From the NCBI GenBank assembly GCA_050084515.1, contig CM114272.1:38626001-38690000 (forward strand): DNA of 64,000 nt, written 5' to 3'. Position numbers and translations under genes: made by a program. Shown one piece after another: positions 31,206-41,329 of this stretch. This stretch comes from Blasia pusilla (taxonomy: Eukaryota > Marchantiophyta > Marchantiopsida > Blasiales). The notes under the pieces were generated by a model. The model made no database searches. It was not told the origin of the DNA and saw nothing but the letters and a program-made list of their open reading frames with translations. Numbering within the stretch: position 1 is the stretch's first letter; each line of letters starts with the position of its first letter.

Positions 31206-31712
31206 CTGTAAAGAAGCACGTTGGAAACAATGTCAGAAACAACAAAGAGCTACTTGGCCACTGGTCTACTCACAGTATGGTGAGACAATGTGCAACACGT
31301 CCCCAAAGAACTTCGCTTAACCCAGAGAACTTCTTTATATTCCTAACATTGGAGCAACCTGTCGGAGTCCGACAGGTTGTTTTACAAGTGTCTTGTGATT
31401 GTTTTGTCCATGAGCAACCCGTCGGAATGCGACAGGTTGCTAGCTTAGAGCAGCCCATGGTTGGCTGAGAGCAACCCGTCGCTTTCAGACGGGTTGCATT
31501 ATTCCAAAAAATTGCAAAAGCATTAGCACTTGCAACTCGTCGGGTTCCGACGGGTTGCATTCACCCAATGGAGACTTGTGGTAAATTTGCAACCCGTTTC
31601 TTTCAGATGGATTGCACCACCAAAATCTCCAGCTCAAACAATCCAACGGGTTGCATGCAGAGATGCAACCCGTCGGAGAAAGAAAATTTGGATACAAATT
31701 TGGAGCCCTTAC
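31206..31712 (-). repeat. Intron 3 of C4 with palindromes
   Basis: 507-bp intron, donor GTAAGGGC and acceptor TTCTTTACAG. Palindromes at about 31354-31380, 31414-31440, 31471-31497, 31531-31557, 31590-31616 and 31640-31680, mostly the CCCGTCGG form. Confidence 0.75.
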
Positions 31713-33734
31713 CCGAATTTGACTCGTCGCGGATCGGAGTGGGTACTCGTTCTTGATGACCCAGGCTTGCGCCGTCCTCCACTTCAGGGACCTCTTGACA
31801 CACTGCAGGTTGAAGAGCTTGTCCTCGCTCCCTCCGGTCAAAACTAAGAAATAGCCCTTGTCACTGAGATAAGCGTTTGCAAAGGAAAACAGGAGCGCGA
31901 TTTGGTCATAAGAAAGAGGGACATTCCAGTCTGGGACCCCGTCAGACGGATTCTCGTCCCACAAGCGCAACCCTGAGGGCAAATCAGCGACAAGGAGATC
32001 CACCGCCACCTCTTCAACCTCCCCATGGACCGTCCAGGGAGCGTGCCCGTTTCGTTGAAGCTTCCGTCCCCGCGTTGTCAATTTTTCGATGGCGGGTGTC
32101 GACGCTTGGGAACAGAAACTTTTCAGCTCATCTTGAAGATTCGTGCAGTGAAGGATGACGCTTGTCCGGGTCGTTGTTTCTCTATGTCTTCCCAAGGATG
32201 ATGGAGTGTATTCCACATCCTGGTCTGCTCCCTAGGACAACCCTGGCGCCTCTTGCTTCCGCTTCTCCCGAGTCTGCGGTCGGCTTGTTGGGGTCTCTAT
32301 GACCTCAGACTCTGGTGGAGTTTTTTTTGCGGAGGACCTGGTCCGACCCTCTCTCTGTGCTCGCCCGGGCGATTCTGGCTCTCGCCTTGAATTTTGAGCC
32401 TCTCTTTGGGAACACTCGGCCTCGGAATTCTCCGATCCCCTCGCCTTGGCTTTGAGACCCGTTGTAGATTTGTCCTTGGCGGTGACGATCTTGGACACCA
32501 ACTCCGCTATCTCGAGGGCTTGCTCCTCCGCATCTCCTTCGAAAAAGTCTTTAGGGAATGTCATCCCTACCTGTGGCCACTGCATCATAGAGCAGGCGTA
32601 GATCTTTCTCAGTTATGTCCTCAGGGTTGTTGAAGTCCAGCCAAATCGGGAAATTCTCCACCTCCCAATCGAACATGCTTTGAGCCATCTCCATGTTGTA
32701 CATGGAAAATGTCTCTCCATCAGGTGGAGAAGCCCACAATTTGTAGGCTGCCGGTATTTTTCACCATGTACCTGCATTCTTACAATGGACAAGATACCTG
32801 AACACCATGCGTTGGGGAGCTCTTAGTCAAGATGCATCGGTCGCCTGATCCTGAAGATCTCGCTTCTTCTTTGCGAAATCCCTTTTTTTTGCCTCTATTT
32901 CTTTGTCAAGGTCTGCCTGAGGGAGGATGCGATCCTTGAACATCCTCCTAAAACCTGGATTTTTTATAAGCTTGTACCGCATGTCATCAAGCCAAAGTTC
33001 AAAATCTTCAACACTCTCCCCATTTGCTTCCTCCGGAACTGGCTCTATTCTTTTCAGCTCCGCTTGGAGACCCACGAGCATGGACTTCCCGAGAAGCCGC
33101 AACGCGTCCGAGAATGACCATTCACGGAGCCATTGGGAGATTACTGGATCAGAGACACCTGCAGGATGGTGTGCCGCCCTCTTTTGGGCCTCTGTGCCCT
33201 TGAGATTGATTTTCATTAGTCGGATTCTCCGAAATTCCGGACAGGGCAAATCGACGGACGCAGTCGAGAGACACTTTCTCCCCAATCGGACCCTGTGGAT
33301 CTTCATGCCTCTTCCGCTGGCGCTTGATTATCGCCTTCAGCTCCTTGTAGAAATCGGGGCCAAGTTCAGGGTTGAGAATAGTGATGTAGCGCTGCATCTT
33401 GCTTGCCGTGTACTTTGTAGCTGCAGACACTGCAGCTTGGATGAATTTAGCATGCTCAGACACAGACACTTTCTCCCTCCGCTCTAGCTCCAATGCAATG
33501 CTCTTCTTGGCTACCACTATCTTCGACCAGCAAAGGATTGTCACTGCTGCATCTTGGGAAATAAATGTATTTGCCCAAGTATTTTTTTTTATTTGAGCAC
33601 CCTTTGCCAGCATCTCATTTACAAGGGCGTAGCCCAAGAACCCCTTGTACTTAGCCGGGTGCGTTGTTAGCACTTTCTTCACCCGATCGCAATCCTAGAT
33701 CCAGTGGTGAGTGACATTCCCCTCTGATACAATC

Positions 33735-34437
33735 CTGCACATCCAAACTCAATATTAGAAATTTTGCAAGGTACATGGGTTCTTGCAACCCGTCGGACTC
33801 CGACAAGTCGTCACAGCTCATGGTCGGAATGGAAACAACGAGCTAAATTTTGCAACCCATCGGAGTCCGACAGATTGCATTCAGATTTGTGATTGCCTGG
33901 TTTCAACCCGTCGGACTCAGACGGGTTGTCAGATAATCCGTATTTAGAGAGTGGTTTCCGCGAGAAAAGTGAACATATGAACCCGTCAAAGTCCGACAGG
34001 TTGCGCAATTTCAATTAAAGATGCAATTTGACGCCAAAAATGTAGCTCCCCTACTTTCGAATGCAACCTGTCGGACTCCTATGAGTTGCTTTCAGCCAGA
34101 AACATCAAAAAACATCCAAAAACATCTTCGAGTCAAGCAACCGGTCGGACTCCGATAAGTTGCTTTCTTCAAAAAACATCCAAAAACAGCGGTGAGTTGA
34201 GCAACTCGTCGGACTCCGACGAGTTGCTTTCGGGCAAAAACATCCTTAACCAATGATCAGTCGAGCAACTCGTCATAGTCCGACGAGTTGCTTTTGGCCA
34301 AAAACATCCTAAACCAGTGATCAGTCGAGCAACTCATCGGAGTCCGAGGAGTTGCTTTCGGCCAAAAACATTCCAAGAACAGTGGTGACTCAAACAACTT
34401 GTCGGATTTTGACGGTTTGCAGCAAGAAGAAACTTAC
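33735..34437 (-). repeat. Intron 2 of C4 with 64-65-bp palindrome array
   Basis: 703-bp intron, donor GTAAGTTT and acceptor GATGTGCAG. It has about eleven palindromes. Those near the donor (starts at 34138, 34201, 34265, 34329 and 34394) are spaced 63-65 bp. They are mostly the GCAACTCGTCGGA type, one perfect at 34201-34227. Those near the acceptor are the CCCGTCGG type and spaced irregularly. Confidence 0.8.
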
Positions 34438-35639
34438 GTGTTCATGGCATGCATGGCCATCTCCACGGTCGCAATGTGATGAGGGTATGGATGTAGCACC
34501 ACTGCCTTCACGCAAAAATGTGCCTCCAATGAGTTTGGGCGCTCCTCTGCAAACTGGGTCCACGCCATGAACCTGTGGTTTCCATCCCAGATGAAGAAAT
34601 ACAAGTTCCGCATCCAGCTGAATTCCATCCCCTCTATCGCCCTTCTGAATTCCTGATCTTTCATCCTTCAGAATGTGTCGAGCGCTTCCACGTCCTCCTC
34701 CGAAACCAGCGCTTGGGTTCCATGGTCATCGTAAGGCTGAACATAGAACGGAGGGAAGCTGTCGACGTAGGATGCTGTCGCTGCCGATTGTTTCAGCTTC
34801 GCAATATCCTCCTTAGACTGAATTTTGCGGACGTACTCCATAGTTTGCAATCGGCAAAGTGGAATTCTCGAGGCGTTCTGGCCCTCCATCAGTGCCATCT
34901 ACTTTACCACTTGTCACAACGGGGACAAGGTCAATAAGCTACACTGAATTGCCAATGAATTGCAACATGGGCCTTCACATAATTCAAAGAACACAGATCC
35001 TCTCTTACCCGCTCGAAGATTGGGTCGGTGTCTTGGCTAGCCAACTGCTTTGGGACAACAGCTAGCAAGTCCACTGGAAACTCGTCAATCTGATAGAGGT
35101 CGATTTCTTTCGCCGGGCTTAGGGACGAGCATGACCGCTCTCCTGCTTCTTCAGCGATGTCCACCATCTCCACGCTGGCGGTCCTAATGACCTCATCGTC
35201 CGTCACTTGAACTTCGGCCGTTTTCGCTATATTGATTGTGTCCCCAGACTTCATCGGGGATATTTCCTGCATCTCAACACTTTCGGTTGGACGGGCAGGG
35301 CTTTCTTCAATGGCAATTGCTTTTTCCCTCCGAGCTTTTGCAAATTCTGCTCTCCTCACCGACGCGTCCAGATGCTTCTTTTCACGCTTTTTGTCGGCGA
35401 TCCTTTTCTTCAAGGCGTGCAATGCCTCAGCCTCTGCATTTTGTTTTTCGAGCGCCTCATTTACACGTTTTGCAAGAAGCTCTTGCTTGTGCATCTCCGC
35501 TTCCCTTTCCCACTCCTCAATTTCTTGCTACCTTATCTCATTGGCCGAACGAGGCCCTGGAGATGGTGACGCAGGAGTCCTCATGGACTTGGGAGTGAAG
35601 CTCCCAGCCTTGTTTTCTTGAGATTTTTTCCTCATCATT

Positions 35640-35830
35640 GTTCCCAAAAATGCCTCCTATGGACAAGGAAATTGCTCTCTGTGCACGATGAATCGGCTCG
35701 AGGAATCGCCTTGATGAGTCGCCTTGCTGATGTCGCGATGAGTCGCCTTGATGAGTCTCCTTGCTGATGTTGCGATGAGTTGCCCTAATGAGTAGCTCGA
35801 ATCGTCTCGCGATGAGTCACCGTGTAAAGC
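35640..35830 (-). other. 5' UTR of C4 with ACTCATCG repeats
   Basis: The region between TATA box and ATG holds about eight near-copies of a 10-15-bp unit GRCGACTCATCR, in the same place as in C5 (43578-43668). No upstream ORF of note. It could fold or bind something, but only the repetition itself is visible. Confidence 0.55.
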
Positions 35831-35912
35831 GCCCTTGGTATCTAGTCAGCTGCTGCGCGGAAGAGCAATTGAGATCGCGAAACAAAAAACCGGAAATGAG
35901 CGAACCTTCCCC

Positions 35913-35920
35913 TATTTATA
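35913..35920 (-). promoter_or_regulatory. TATA box of the ParB/methyltransferase gene (C4)
   Basis: TATAAATA on the minus strand, about 280 bp upstream of the ATG at 35638. It is preceded by a conserved CAACGGTCAGCCCAACGGC stretch. Same arrangement in C5 (TATAAAAA at 43478) and C6 (TATAAATA at 55562). Confidence 0.65.
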
Positions 35921-35999
35921 CTTTTTGAGCCGTTGGGCTGACCGTTGGGTCGCATTGTCCTTCCAACGGCGACGTGCCGGCCGTTATGGAAGTCAGGAC

Positions 36000-36867
36000 G
36001 TGAAAAAAACCAACCCGACAGCTTCGATAGGTTGCACGCTTCCTGAGGGTTCAAGGCATCCGTCCTTGTGGCAACCCGTCGGATCGACAGGTTGCGCGCC
36101 TATGCCGTCTTCGGACAAGAACGCGAGGTACCCGCGCAACCCGTCGGATTCCGGTGGGTTGCACGCTTCCCTCGTCTTGGGATAACAAGGCGGGCTTCCC
36201 GTGAAACTTGTCGGAGGTTGACAGGTTGCACGCTTCCTTCATGTTAGCGTTACAAGCCGAGGCACTTGTGCAACCCGTCTGAGGTCGACGAGTTGCGCGC
36301 CTCCGCCCTCTTTGGGCAAGAAGGTGCGGCACCCGCACAACTCGTCGGAAACAGACGGGTTGCACGCTTCCTTAATGTAAGTGGAACAAGGTGAGGCAAT
36401 TGCGCAACCCATGTGAGGCCGACGGGTTGCACACCTCCGCCGTCTTTGGGCAAGAAGGCGCGGCACCCGCGCAACTCGTCGGAGATCGACGGGTTGCACG
36501 CTTCCTTCATGTTAGGGTTACAAGGTGAGGCAAAAGCGTGCAACCCGTCCGAAGCCGACGGGTTGCACGCTTTGCTTATTTTGGGTTAATAGGCGAGGTA
36601 CCAGGGCAACCCGTCGGTTATCGACAGGTTGCACGCTTTTCTATCCCTCCGATAACAATGCAACAATGCATAGTTCCGAGGCAACCCATTGCAATCCGAC
36701 GGGTCACAAGATCTACCCTGAGTTGGAAAATCCCGCAAAAGTCCCCAACGATTGGTTGCCTTAGCATATGCAAGCAATATCTTGTGTTTGATGCTAGCAA
36801 AATTGACTCAAAAAACCTTTGGTCGGCAAGAAGGGGGTACCAACCCAACGGACTCCGACGGGTTCCA
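36000..36867. repeat. Promoter-side palindrome array of C4
   Basis: Eleven or more palindromes (CAACCCGTCGGA-type) spaced mostly 55-70 bp, with CGCTTCC, CTTGGGA and AAGAAGGC...GGC spacers. It is the counterpart of 43040-43390, 19050-19370 and 54780-55490. No gene. Confidence 0.75.
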
Positions 36868-37740
36868 GCAAAAAGAAGTGCTTCGTGCTTCGTACAAGAG
36901 CAAAGTACTTCTTTCTCTTCTTCTTCATGCTTTGGTATGCTTCATTATAGAGCAAAGCACTTGGTAGACAGAGCTACGTTGAGCTTCGTTGACGTTCCGA
37001 AACTTCTTGCTGAGTCTTGAGACTTCGTTATTGCATTTTCTTCTCCTCTAAGGCAAATCCTTGATCTTCCATCTCACTGCCTTATCCCAGGAGCTTCGTG
37101 ATTCACTTTAATCTTACTCATTCCTCCTCATAATAATAAATAATCAAAATCAAAATCATAATGTACGAGAGTCTTCGTTGAATAAAAAGATATATTCTTC
37201 AAAAGTACAAAATTGTGGGTATCACATACCCCCTCCCTCAAATGTGAGCCGCCCCGGCGAACACTTCATGATGTTTCTCCTATCTCCATAAAAGTATCGT
37301 CTAGACTATCAAATTCAGGTGTAGGCGCAAAACGATCGTGAATAGTAGAAGGTTTGTTGATAATGTTGGGGGTATGATTGCGCATTCTTTCTCGCAATTT
37401 ATTAACAACTAATTTACTTCCTAGTACTTCATTCTAGACTTAGACATCAGATGGAGTAATTAATGGTAATTCTTCAAAAGTAATCAAAAGGGTGGGCACA
37501 ACTTCCGGAAGAGACTTTGTATGATTGTCGAATGGGCGCTTCCAATGTTTGTTGATATATTTGATCTCTTTGCTCATTTGCTGTTCGAAGCTCTTGGCTG
37601 CTTCCTCGATTAACTCCTTGACATCTTCAGGGTCTAACTGCACTTTGTTGAGCAGCTTCTGCTCTGCCTCCAAGACAGCGATCCTCCCTGTAACCTCTGA
37701 TCAGTGCGCCATTAAGTCTTTGTTCGTTTCTTGATGTTCA
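36868..37740 (-). mobile_element. Gypsy-2 fragment: LTR start and end of post-integrase ORF
   Basis: On the minus strand: the C-terminal coding part of the post-integrase ORF (37740-37270, KYINKHWKRPFDNHTKSLPE, then the MRNHTPNIINKPSTIH block), the polypurine tract, and the first 359 bp of an LTR (37226-36868). Both sides are broken joins, so this is a truncated piece. Confidence 0.8.
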
Positions 37741-38215
37741 CGCAAAGGTCTTCAGTTCATTGGATTTGCAAGCCGGATACCATCAGCTGCCTATCAGATT
37801 GGAGGACAGGCAGAAGATGGCATTTTGGGGCATCGATCCTCAGGGGAAGGATTGTTTGTGACAGTGGCGGTTCTTACCATTTGGGTTAAAGAACGCCCCG
37901 GCTGAGTTTCAGAGGGTCATGGATAGGATCTTGGCTGGTCTGGATTTTGCTAGGTGTTATATTGATGACATCGTAGTCTTTAGCGCCACGGTTGAGGAGC
38001 ATGAGCAACATCTAAAGGAGGTGTTTCGACGATTGCAATTACATGGGCTGAAGCTACATCCAGGCAAGTGCAAGTTCTTCTACGACCAGATTGAGTACTT
38101 GGGTCATACGATATACCCAAGGGGCCTTGGTGTTCAGCAGACGAAGATAGAGGCTATCTCACGCATTCCACGCCCCAACGATGTGAGCCGTGTTCGCGCA
38201 TTCATGGATTGGCGA
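37741..38215 (+). pseudogene. Reverse transcriptase, gypsy-1
   Basis: Blocks in order: VFSSLDLQAGYHQLPI (catalytic Asp), KMAFWGIDPQG, FLPFGLKNAPAEFQRVMDRI, and CYIDDIVVFSA with YxDD at 37958-37969, then LHGLKLHPGKCKFFYDQIEYLGHTI. This is a textbook Ty3/gypsy RT palm. One stop near 37860 and a small frameshift after 38205 (VRAFMDWRTS instead of the expected LANFYRR block) break it. Confidence 0.85.
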
Positions 38216-38790
38216 ACTTCTATCGGCGATCGCGTCAAGGGATTCGATTCGAATGGTCGCGACCTTGCCGACCAAGGTGGATCACGAGTGGCACTAGGGG
38301 ATGAGCAGAGCGAGCATTTGATTGCTCAGGACAGGTTGACGTCGCACCCATCTTGAGGAGACCGATCAGGGGCGTCCTTTCCATTGCACCACAGATTGGA
38401 GCATGTTGGGGCTTGGAGCGGTGCTCACCCAACATGATGATGAGGGTAGAGAGTTCGTGGTGGCTTACGCTAGCCGCTCGAACAACGCTGCAGAGGCGAA
38501 GTACAACTCATATGAGGGTGAGTGCTTGGCTGCGGTGTGGGCTGTCATGCATTTCAGGTGTTACTTATTTGGCAACCCCTTTACCATCATCATTGATCAT
38601 CAACCACTGAAGTGGTTGATGGAGTCCGACAATCTTACAGGCAAGCTTGCGAGATGGGTTCTGTTGTTGTAGGAGTATGATTTTCAGGTGGTACATAGAC
38701 CTGGGACGCTCAACCAAGATGCAGATGGGTTGAGTCGTAACCCATGCCCGAGTCAGCGAGATGCGACTGGAGGTCGATGGCATGGAGAGA
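38216..38790 (+). pseudogene. RNase H domain, gypsy-1
   Basis: GLGAVLTQHDDEGREFVVAYAS, LNxAE-like NNAAEAKYNSYEGECLAAVW (catalytic Glu region) and IIDHQPLKWLM match the gypsy RNase H, followed by EYDFQVVHRPG and DADGLSR. It degrades the RNA strand of the RNA/DNA hybrid. The joint to RT around 38220-38400 is frameshifted, and a stop sits at 38670. Confidence 0.8.
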
Positions 38791-38812
38791 GTGATGAGGA
38801 GTCAATGCCAGG

Positions 38813-40373
38813 ATGGCACGCGTCAGCCTAGGCGTGTTGGCTATGGAGAGCCAGAGTGTGGAGACTTCAATGGCGAGGTCTAGTGGAGAGTGCTTGGATC
38901 CCGAGGCCAGTGAGGACACGACAAGTGGCCGAGATATTCATGATGATGGAGTTGTCTTGGGATACCTTCGTACTGGCAGCGTTACGAGCACTGTGGATGC
39001 TCGAGAGCGGGATCGGATCCTACAACGGGCCAGACGGTTCTGTTGGGAGGGGACACATGTTTTGAGGGTTTGGGAGGATGGTAGAGTACGCATAGTGCCG
39101 CATCCTTTGCAGAGAGCACGACTAGTGCAGCATGCCCACGAGGAGTTGGGTCACTTTGGGGTGAAGCGGACGTACAGCTTGCTCCAGATTCAGTATTGGT
39201 GGCGAGGCATGCAGACTGACATTTAGCAGTTTGTTGCCAAGTGCATGGTGTGTGATCGAGTCCGAGCATCGTTCAATGCTCCGACTCCACAGTTGCATCC
39301 ATTATCGATCATGGGCTTAGGGTATAGATTAAGATTTTATAGATAGATGGAGTTAAGATTTTGCAGGACCTTTGCCCTTGACGGAGCGTCACAGTCGTTA
39401 TGTGTTAGTGATGGTCGAGCACTTCTCGAAGTGGATCGAGTTGGTTGCATTGCCTGACAAAGCGAGTGAGGGAGTAGCTTATGCCTTCCTTGACAGAGTG
39501 GTGAGTCATTATGGCGCACCGGCTGAGGTGTTGACAGACGAGGGTACTGAGTTTCACGGTGAGTTCTAGGCCTTGTGTGATCAGGCAATGATCGACCACC
39601 GCACGACTTCGCAAGATCATCGCGAGGCGGATGGATTAGCGGAGAGAGTTGTGCAGAAGGTGAAGAGGGGTTTACGCAAGTATGGCTTGCAAAGAGGTCA
39701 CCTAGGAGATTGGGACCTCCAGTTGCCATGGTTGGCGATGGGATACAGATTCAGCAGGCAGGCATCCTTAGCGTCTTTTTCATTGTACTTGCTACTTTAT
39801 GGCCGAGAGCCAGATTTACCTGCGGCCATTCGTCGAGATGCTAGTGAGGTGCTGAACCTTGATGACCCAGATGTATGGGTGCGAGCATGTTCTTTGAGGG
39901 GTGAGTTATTTCGGAGAGTGATGCCCATGGCGTTCGAGAACTTGGCAATTGCACAGCATCGGGATACGTTGAGGTATGCGACTATTCGGGGTGGTGGTTA
40001 TCGACCAACCATGCGGAGGTTTCATCAGCAGACGGCACCGACGACGTTGGATGTGATTGCAAGGCGCACTATCCTGAGAGTGCGTGACATTTTGCCATCG
40101 GGTGTTCTCTTGCTGGAGGGACGCGATGGTATGGTATGGAAGGACCATGTGCGTAATTGTGCGCCATGTCACCTTCCTAACATTGATGGTACAGTAGATC
40201 CGAGCTTAGCAGTAGTTCCTGCAGGCTTGCGTTGTATGTTGTGTGGTTCTGCCCGTCGTGCGGCCACGATGCTAGTCTGTGATGGGTGTTCGAGAGGATG
40301 GCATATGGCATGTTTGACGCCACCTCTCACTAGGGTTCCTCAGGGACAATGGATGTGTCCGAGATGTACATAG
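38813..40373 (+). pseudogene. Integrase with C-terminal PHD finger, gypsy-1
   Basis: Zinc domain: HEELGHFGVKRTYSLL ... CMVCDRV (HHCC). Core: RHSRYVLVMVEHFSKWIEL (first Asp replaced by Glu in the usual 'vDxFSKW'), VLTDEGTEFHGEF (second Asp), and HREADGLAERVVQ (catalytic Glu). Then YGREPDLP and a linker with VRDILPSGVLLLEGRDG, a fold-back module like those before plant gypsy C-termini. The end (40228-40370) is a PHD finger: CMLC, CDGC, HMAC and CPRC give Cys4-His-Cys3. PHD fingers bind histone H3 tails, so the domain may guide insertion into marked chromatin. Stops at 39224 and 39567 disable it. From 39573 to 40373 the frame is open for 266 codons. Confidence 0.8.
40228..40373 (+). CDS. PHD finger at the end of gypsy-1 integrase
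   Basis: A C4HC3 zinc finger: CMLCGSARRAATML, VCDGCSRGWHMACL, then a spacer and WMCPRC before the TAG at 40371-40373. The aromatic W two residues before the last CxxC and the G-W-H pattern are standard for PHD fingers that read histone tails. It is in frame with the preceding integrase, so it belongs to the polyprotein. Confidence 0.85.
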
Positions 40374-40554
40374 AGTAGGCAGTTCTACATTCCAACTTGT
40401 ATCTGTGACATGGATGACAAGGAGGCAACTAACGATGGGGCCACATGAGCACCCGGCCTTCTTGCTCTTAGCGTCCGAGAGATGTATGTTATGGTAGGTA
40501 GGGATAGATGGCTATCTGGAGTTAGAGGGACCTAACCACCAGCTAGGGGGGCGA
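40374..40554 (+). other. 3' untranslated stretch and polypurine tract of gypsy-1
   Basis: Non-coding 180 bp after the PHD stop. It ends with a purine-rich CTAGGGGGGCGAT at 40543-40555, which may be the polypurine tract before the LTR. Confidence 0.5.
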
Positions 40555-41197
40555 TTGGAGATATTTTGGTACTTCTTGTCTTGTTGTTTGGATGCCATGA
40601 GTTAGCATGGGATCATGCGTGTTTGTGTGTGTGTTCGGTGACAGCGATGTATGTTGTATAGCGATGTGTATGCGCACGACAACTGTCACGTCTTTTAGGA
40701 TAGATCGGTGAGATCTAATAGAGCACCTTCGTGAGTAGTGGAGGACACGCCCAGTAGGTCGCGGATGACCTGCTGAGGCCCCAGGAAACTTGAGAGAGCA
40801 TGTTTCCCCTTCGTTTCGGCTCATTTGGAGCCATATTGAGGAACTTACTATTTTAGGTAAGTACCATTTTGAGTATATGATCGCCTTTCTATTTTTGGTA
40901 AGTGGCCCTTGACCTCCTACATCAGGTCAAGAGCCAAGGAGGTGACTTGGGAGAATAGGTTACCATGGAGAGAGCTTGGGAGAGGGGAGGGGTATACCTC
41001 AAGGAGAGAGAGCTTGAGAGCTCATTCTCTCTTTGTTGAACCTCTTGGCATGAGGCGGCGGAGCTATGGTCCCTTGCCTTGTGAGTGTAACCCAAGCCTC
41101 TCATTAGGAGAGTGGGTTTGGTTTGACATGAGAGAGAGTGCACACCTTTGAGAGCTATGGTGTGAGATGGTGTAGAGAGAGATTGGATATTACTTTA
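40555..41197 (+). repeat. Probable gypsy-1 3' LTR
   Basis: 643 bp that begin TTGGAGATATTTTGGTAC and are followed at 41198 by the same beginning. It contains GA-rich runs (GAGAGAGCTTG) and no ORF. It is placed right after a polypurine tract. The exact ends are uncertain. Confidence 0.55.
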
Positions 41198-41326
41198 TTG
41201 GAGATATTTTGGTACTTCTTGTCTCGTTGTTTGGATGCCATGAGTTAGCATGGGATCATGCGTGTTTGTGTGTGTGTTCGATGACAGCGATGTATGTTGT
41301 GTAGCGATGTGTATGCGCACGACAGA
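41198..41326 (+). repeat. Start of a second gypsy-1 LTR copy in tandem
   Basis: 129 bp almost identical to 40555-40683, directly after the first unit. It ends at GCGCACGACA where composite-element transposase sequence begins. A tandem LTR or partial duplication. Confidence 0.6.
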
Positions 41327-41329
41327 GAT

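Larger units (their letters stand above)
30699..35638 (-). pseudogene. ParB/DNA-methyltransferase gene, copy C4 (all four exons)
   Basis: Exons: 35638-35009, 34898-34438, 33734-31713, 31205-30699. Exons 1 and 2 are 630 and 461 bp. Exon 2 has the same length as in C5, and the exon 2/3 phase (2 nt + 1 nt) agrees. Exon 1: basic coiled coil, then an acidic stretch (EIDLYQIDEFPVDL). Exon 2: ParB-like block LYFFIWDGNHRFMAWTQF. Exon 3: helical region, LDFNNPEDITEKDLR, charged linker, then the methyltransferase N-half (VDLLVADLPSGLRLWD, SYDQIALLFSFANAYLSD, GYFLVLTGG). Exon 4: MDHSYVYCFVRPEHNF, then LMQTLIELCSRPGDFVFDLVGLS, where a short deletion removes the rest of motif I. Stops in exons 1 and 2 (CAG to TAG, TGG to TGA), a frameshift near 33200 and a lost stop codon (CGA) show it is dead. 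Confidence 0.8.
28785..36867 (-). mobile_element. Composite element copy C4 (complete ParB/methyltransferase half)
   Basis: End B at 28785 (GGGGGCTGGTATTCTGGCAGG inward), then 3' region, all four exons and the TATA box of the ParB/methyltransferase gene, and the palindrome array of the divergent promoter (36000-36867). The transposase half is absent: at 36868 it joins a gypsy-2 LTR fragment. The 8.1-kb length plus the 4.6-kb transposase half seen in C2 gives my size estimate for an intact element. Confidence 0.75.
37741..41326 (+). mobile_element. Gypsy-1 3' half (RT, RNase H, integrase, PHD finger, LTR)
   Basis: Longest gypsy-1 piece in the window. It runs from mid-RT through RNase H, integrase zinc domain, integrase core and a C-terminal PHD finger to a 3' untranslated stretch and a probable LTR. 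The 5' part (including any methyltransferase) is absent. A few stops and frameshifts are present, but most domains read well. Confidence 0.85.

Noticed and set aside
35207-35621. Three overlapping plus-strand frames in the C4 exon-1 region
   Set aside because: Antisense shadows of exon 1; the minus frame starts at a conserved ATG, has the coiled coil and meets a consensus donor.
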